A stretch of DNA of 6,368 nucleotides from Clostridiales bacterium (GTDB lineage Bacteria > Bacillota > Clostridia > Oscillospirales > QAMX01), in contig QAMX01000079.1 in the NCBI GenBank assembly GCA_003149835.1, forward strand, positions 1 to 6,368. Direction: 5' to 3'. The notes under the pieces were generated by a model. The model was not told the origin of the DNA. It saw nothing but the letters and a program-made list of their open reading frames with translations, and did not search any database. A program made the translations under genes and the position numbers. Within the stretch, counting starts at the first letter, position 1. The number at the start of each line of letters is the position of its first letter. Below, piece by piece: positions 5,753 through 6,368 of this stretch.

Positions 5753-5895
5753 CGAGTCAAAATACGATCGGCCGCCTGGCCTCAGGTCGAATTTTATAAA
5801 AGGAACCGCAGCGCGCAGGCTTCGCTTTTCTGCCGTGCCCTTTGTCTCCCGTCGGAGTCTGCAAAAAAACAAACGAAAGATTGGGTATCGTAAAA
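5753..5895 (+). promoter_or_regulatory. Long 5' leader of purL with hairpin potential
   Basis: Between the predicted start point and the ATG there is no upstream ATG and no convincing Shine-Dalgarno. Three stems can be drawn: CCTG 5775-5778 with CAGG 5783-5786; GCGCGCAG 5811-5818 with CTGCCGTGC 5830-5838 (8 pairs, one bulge, one G-U); and CTCC 5846-5849 with GGAG 5854-5857. The last 35 bases are A-rich. The length and the strong promoter suggest post-initiation control of a purine gene. I do not recognise a purine, PRPP or ZTP riboswitch core, and there is no U-tract for an attenuator. Confidence 0.4.
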
Positions 5896-6368
5896 ATGGC
5901 TGTTTACAGATGCTATGTCACCAAGAAAACCGGCTTTGACTCGGAGAGAACCGCGCTTTTCCGCGATCTGTCGGAGCTTTTGGCGCTCAAATCGCTCCAA
6001 AGCGTCGATATTGTTAACCGCTACGACGTCGAAGGCGTCACGCCGGAAAGCTTTGAAAGCGCCTGCCAAAGCGTTTTCGCCGAGCCGCAGTGCGACGACT
6101 GTTTCCCCGAAACGCTGCCCGCAGAGCTGCTGCGGCAGCCCTGCCGCGTGCTCGCGGTGGAATCGCTGCCCGGCCAGTACGACCAGCGCGCGGACTCCTG
6201 CGCCGCGTGCATCCAGCTTTTGTCCGGCGGCGAGCGCCCGCGCGCGGCCTACGCGCGCATCTACATCCTGCGCGGCGAGCTGAGCGACGCGGATTTTGAC
6301 CAGTGCAAAAACTGGCTGATTAACCCCGTGGAATGCCGCGAGGCGTCGATGGAAAAGCCCGAAACGCT
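5896..6368 (+). CDS. purL: Phosphoribosylformylglycinamidine synthase, N-terminal part (runs off window)
   Basis: An open frame of 157 complete codons runs from the ATG at 5896 to the window end with no stop. The N-terminus VYRCYVTKKTGFDSE and the motif NRYDVEG (41-47) match the PurS-like N-terminal domain. PGQYDQRADS (92-101) and INPVECREA (142-150) are hallmark stretches of the large single-chain FGAM synthase of Clostridia, Bacteroidetes and Proteobacteria, usually about 1,230-1,300 residues with a C-terminal glutaminase. The enzyme carries out the fourth step of de novo purine synthesis in the cytosol: FGAR + ATP + glutamine to FGAM. The start is placed where family members begin; the frame stays open upstream but has no better start. 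No strong ribosome binding site precedes it (only GAAAGA at 5875-5880, too distant). The catalytic parts lie outside the window. Confidence 0.93.
   Translation, partial: MAVYRCYVTKKTGFDSERTALFRDLSELLALKSLQSVDIVNRYDVEGVTPESFESACQSVFAEPQCDDCFPETLPAELLRQPCRVLAVESLPGQYDQRADSCAACIQLLSGGERPRAAYARIYILRGELSDADFDQCKNWLINPVECREASMEKPET

Noticed and set aside
5765..5786. ZTP riboswitch core in the purL leader, suggested by CCGCCTGG
   Set aside because: The known motif needs a further conserved G-rich 5' half and CCGCCTGGGC; here the stretch reads CCGCCTGGCC and the 5' half is absent.
5718..5939. Small plus-strand frame overlapping the purL promoter and start
   Set aside because: It would begin at a TTG inside the -35 box, upstream of the transcription start, and lies in a different frame from purL.

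Overview
The window is GC-rich, protein-dense bacterial DNA with AGGAGG-type ribosome binding sites and compact sigma-A/sigma-70-like promoters. The gene set suggests a high-GC anaerobic Clostridia member, for example an Oscillospiraceae-like gut bacterium: an iron-sulfur/ASKHA corrinoid-activation protein, a cytoplasmic GH2 beta-mannosidase-like enzyme, a pair of half-size TSUP transporters, and the start of a large single-chain FGAM synthase. That taxonomic reading is inference; no rRNA or other marker gene is present.

Layout. Positions 1-241 hold no gene I can support: a GC-rich inverted-repeat stretch at the very edge, then an AT-richer spacer with small hairpins. At 242-1825 (minus) lies a complete 527-residue protein with an N-terminal [2Fe-2S] domain and an ASKHA (DUF4445/RACo-like) body. 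Its own promoter is at 1997-2025, leaving a leader of about 165 nt with notable secondary-structure potential. At 2196-4730 (minus) lies an 844-residue GH2 glycosidase, beta-mannosidase-like, with its own extended -10 promoter at 4761-4789. At 4914-5282 and 5297-5671 (both minus, 14 nt apart) are two 4-helix TSUP (TauE/SafE, DUF81) proteins that look like one co-transcribed split transporter. From 5896 to the window end (plus) runs the first 157 codons of phosphoribosylformylglycinamidine synthase (purL), divergent from the TSUP pair. It is driven by a near-consensus promoter at 5718-5746 with a leader of about 143 nt.

The genes do not form one pathway. They are independent transcription units for de novo purine synthesis, export or uptake of a small (sulfur-containing or carboxylate) anion, mannoside breakdown and corrinoid-protein reactivation. 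I see no mobile element, CRISPR array, tRNA or rRNA. The parts most worth a second look are the two long structured leaders (ASKHA gene and purL), the split TSUP pair, and the isolation of the corrinoid activator from any methyltransferase or corrinoid protein in view. I did not find a clear undescribed multi-gene system here.
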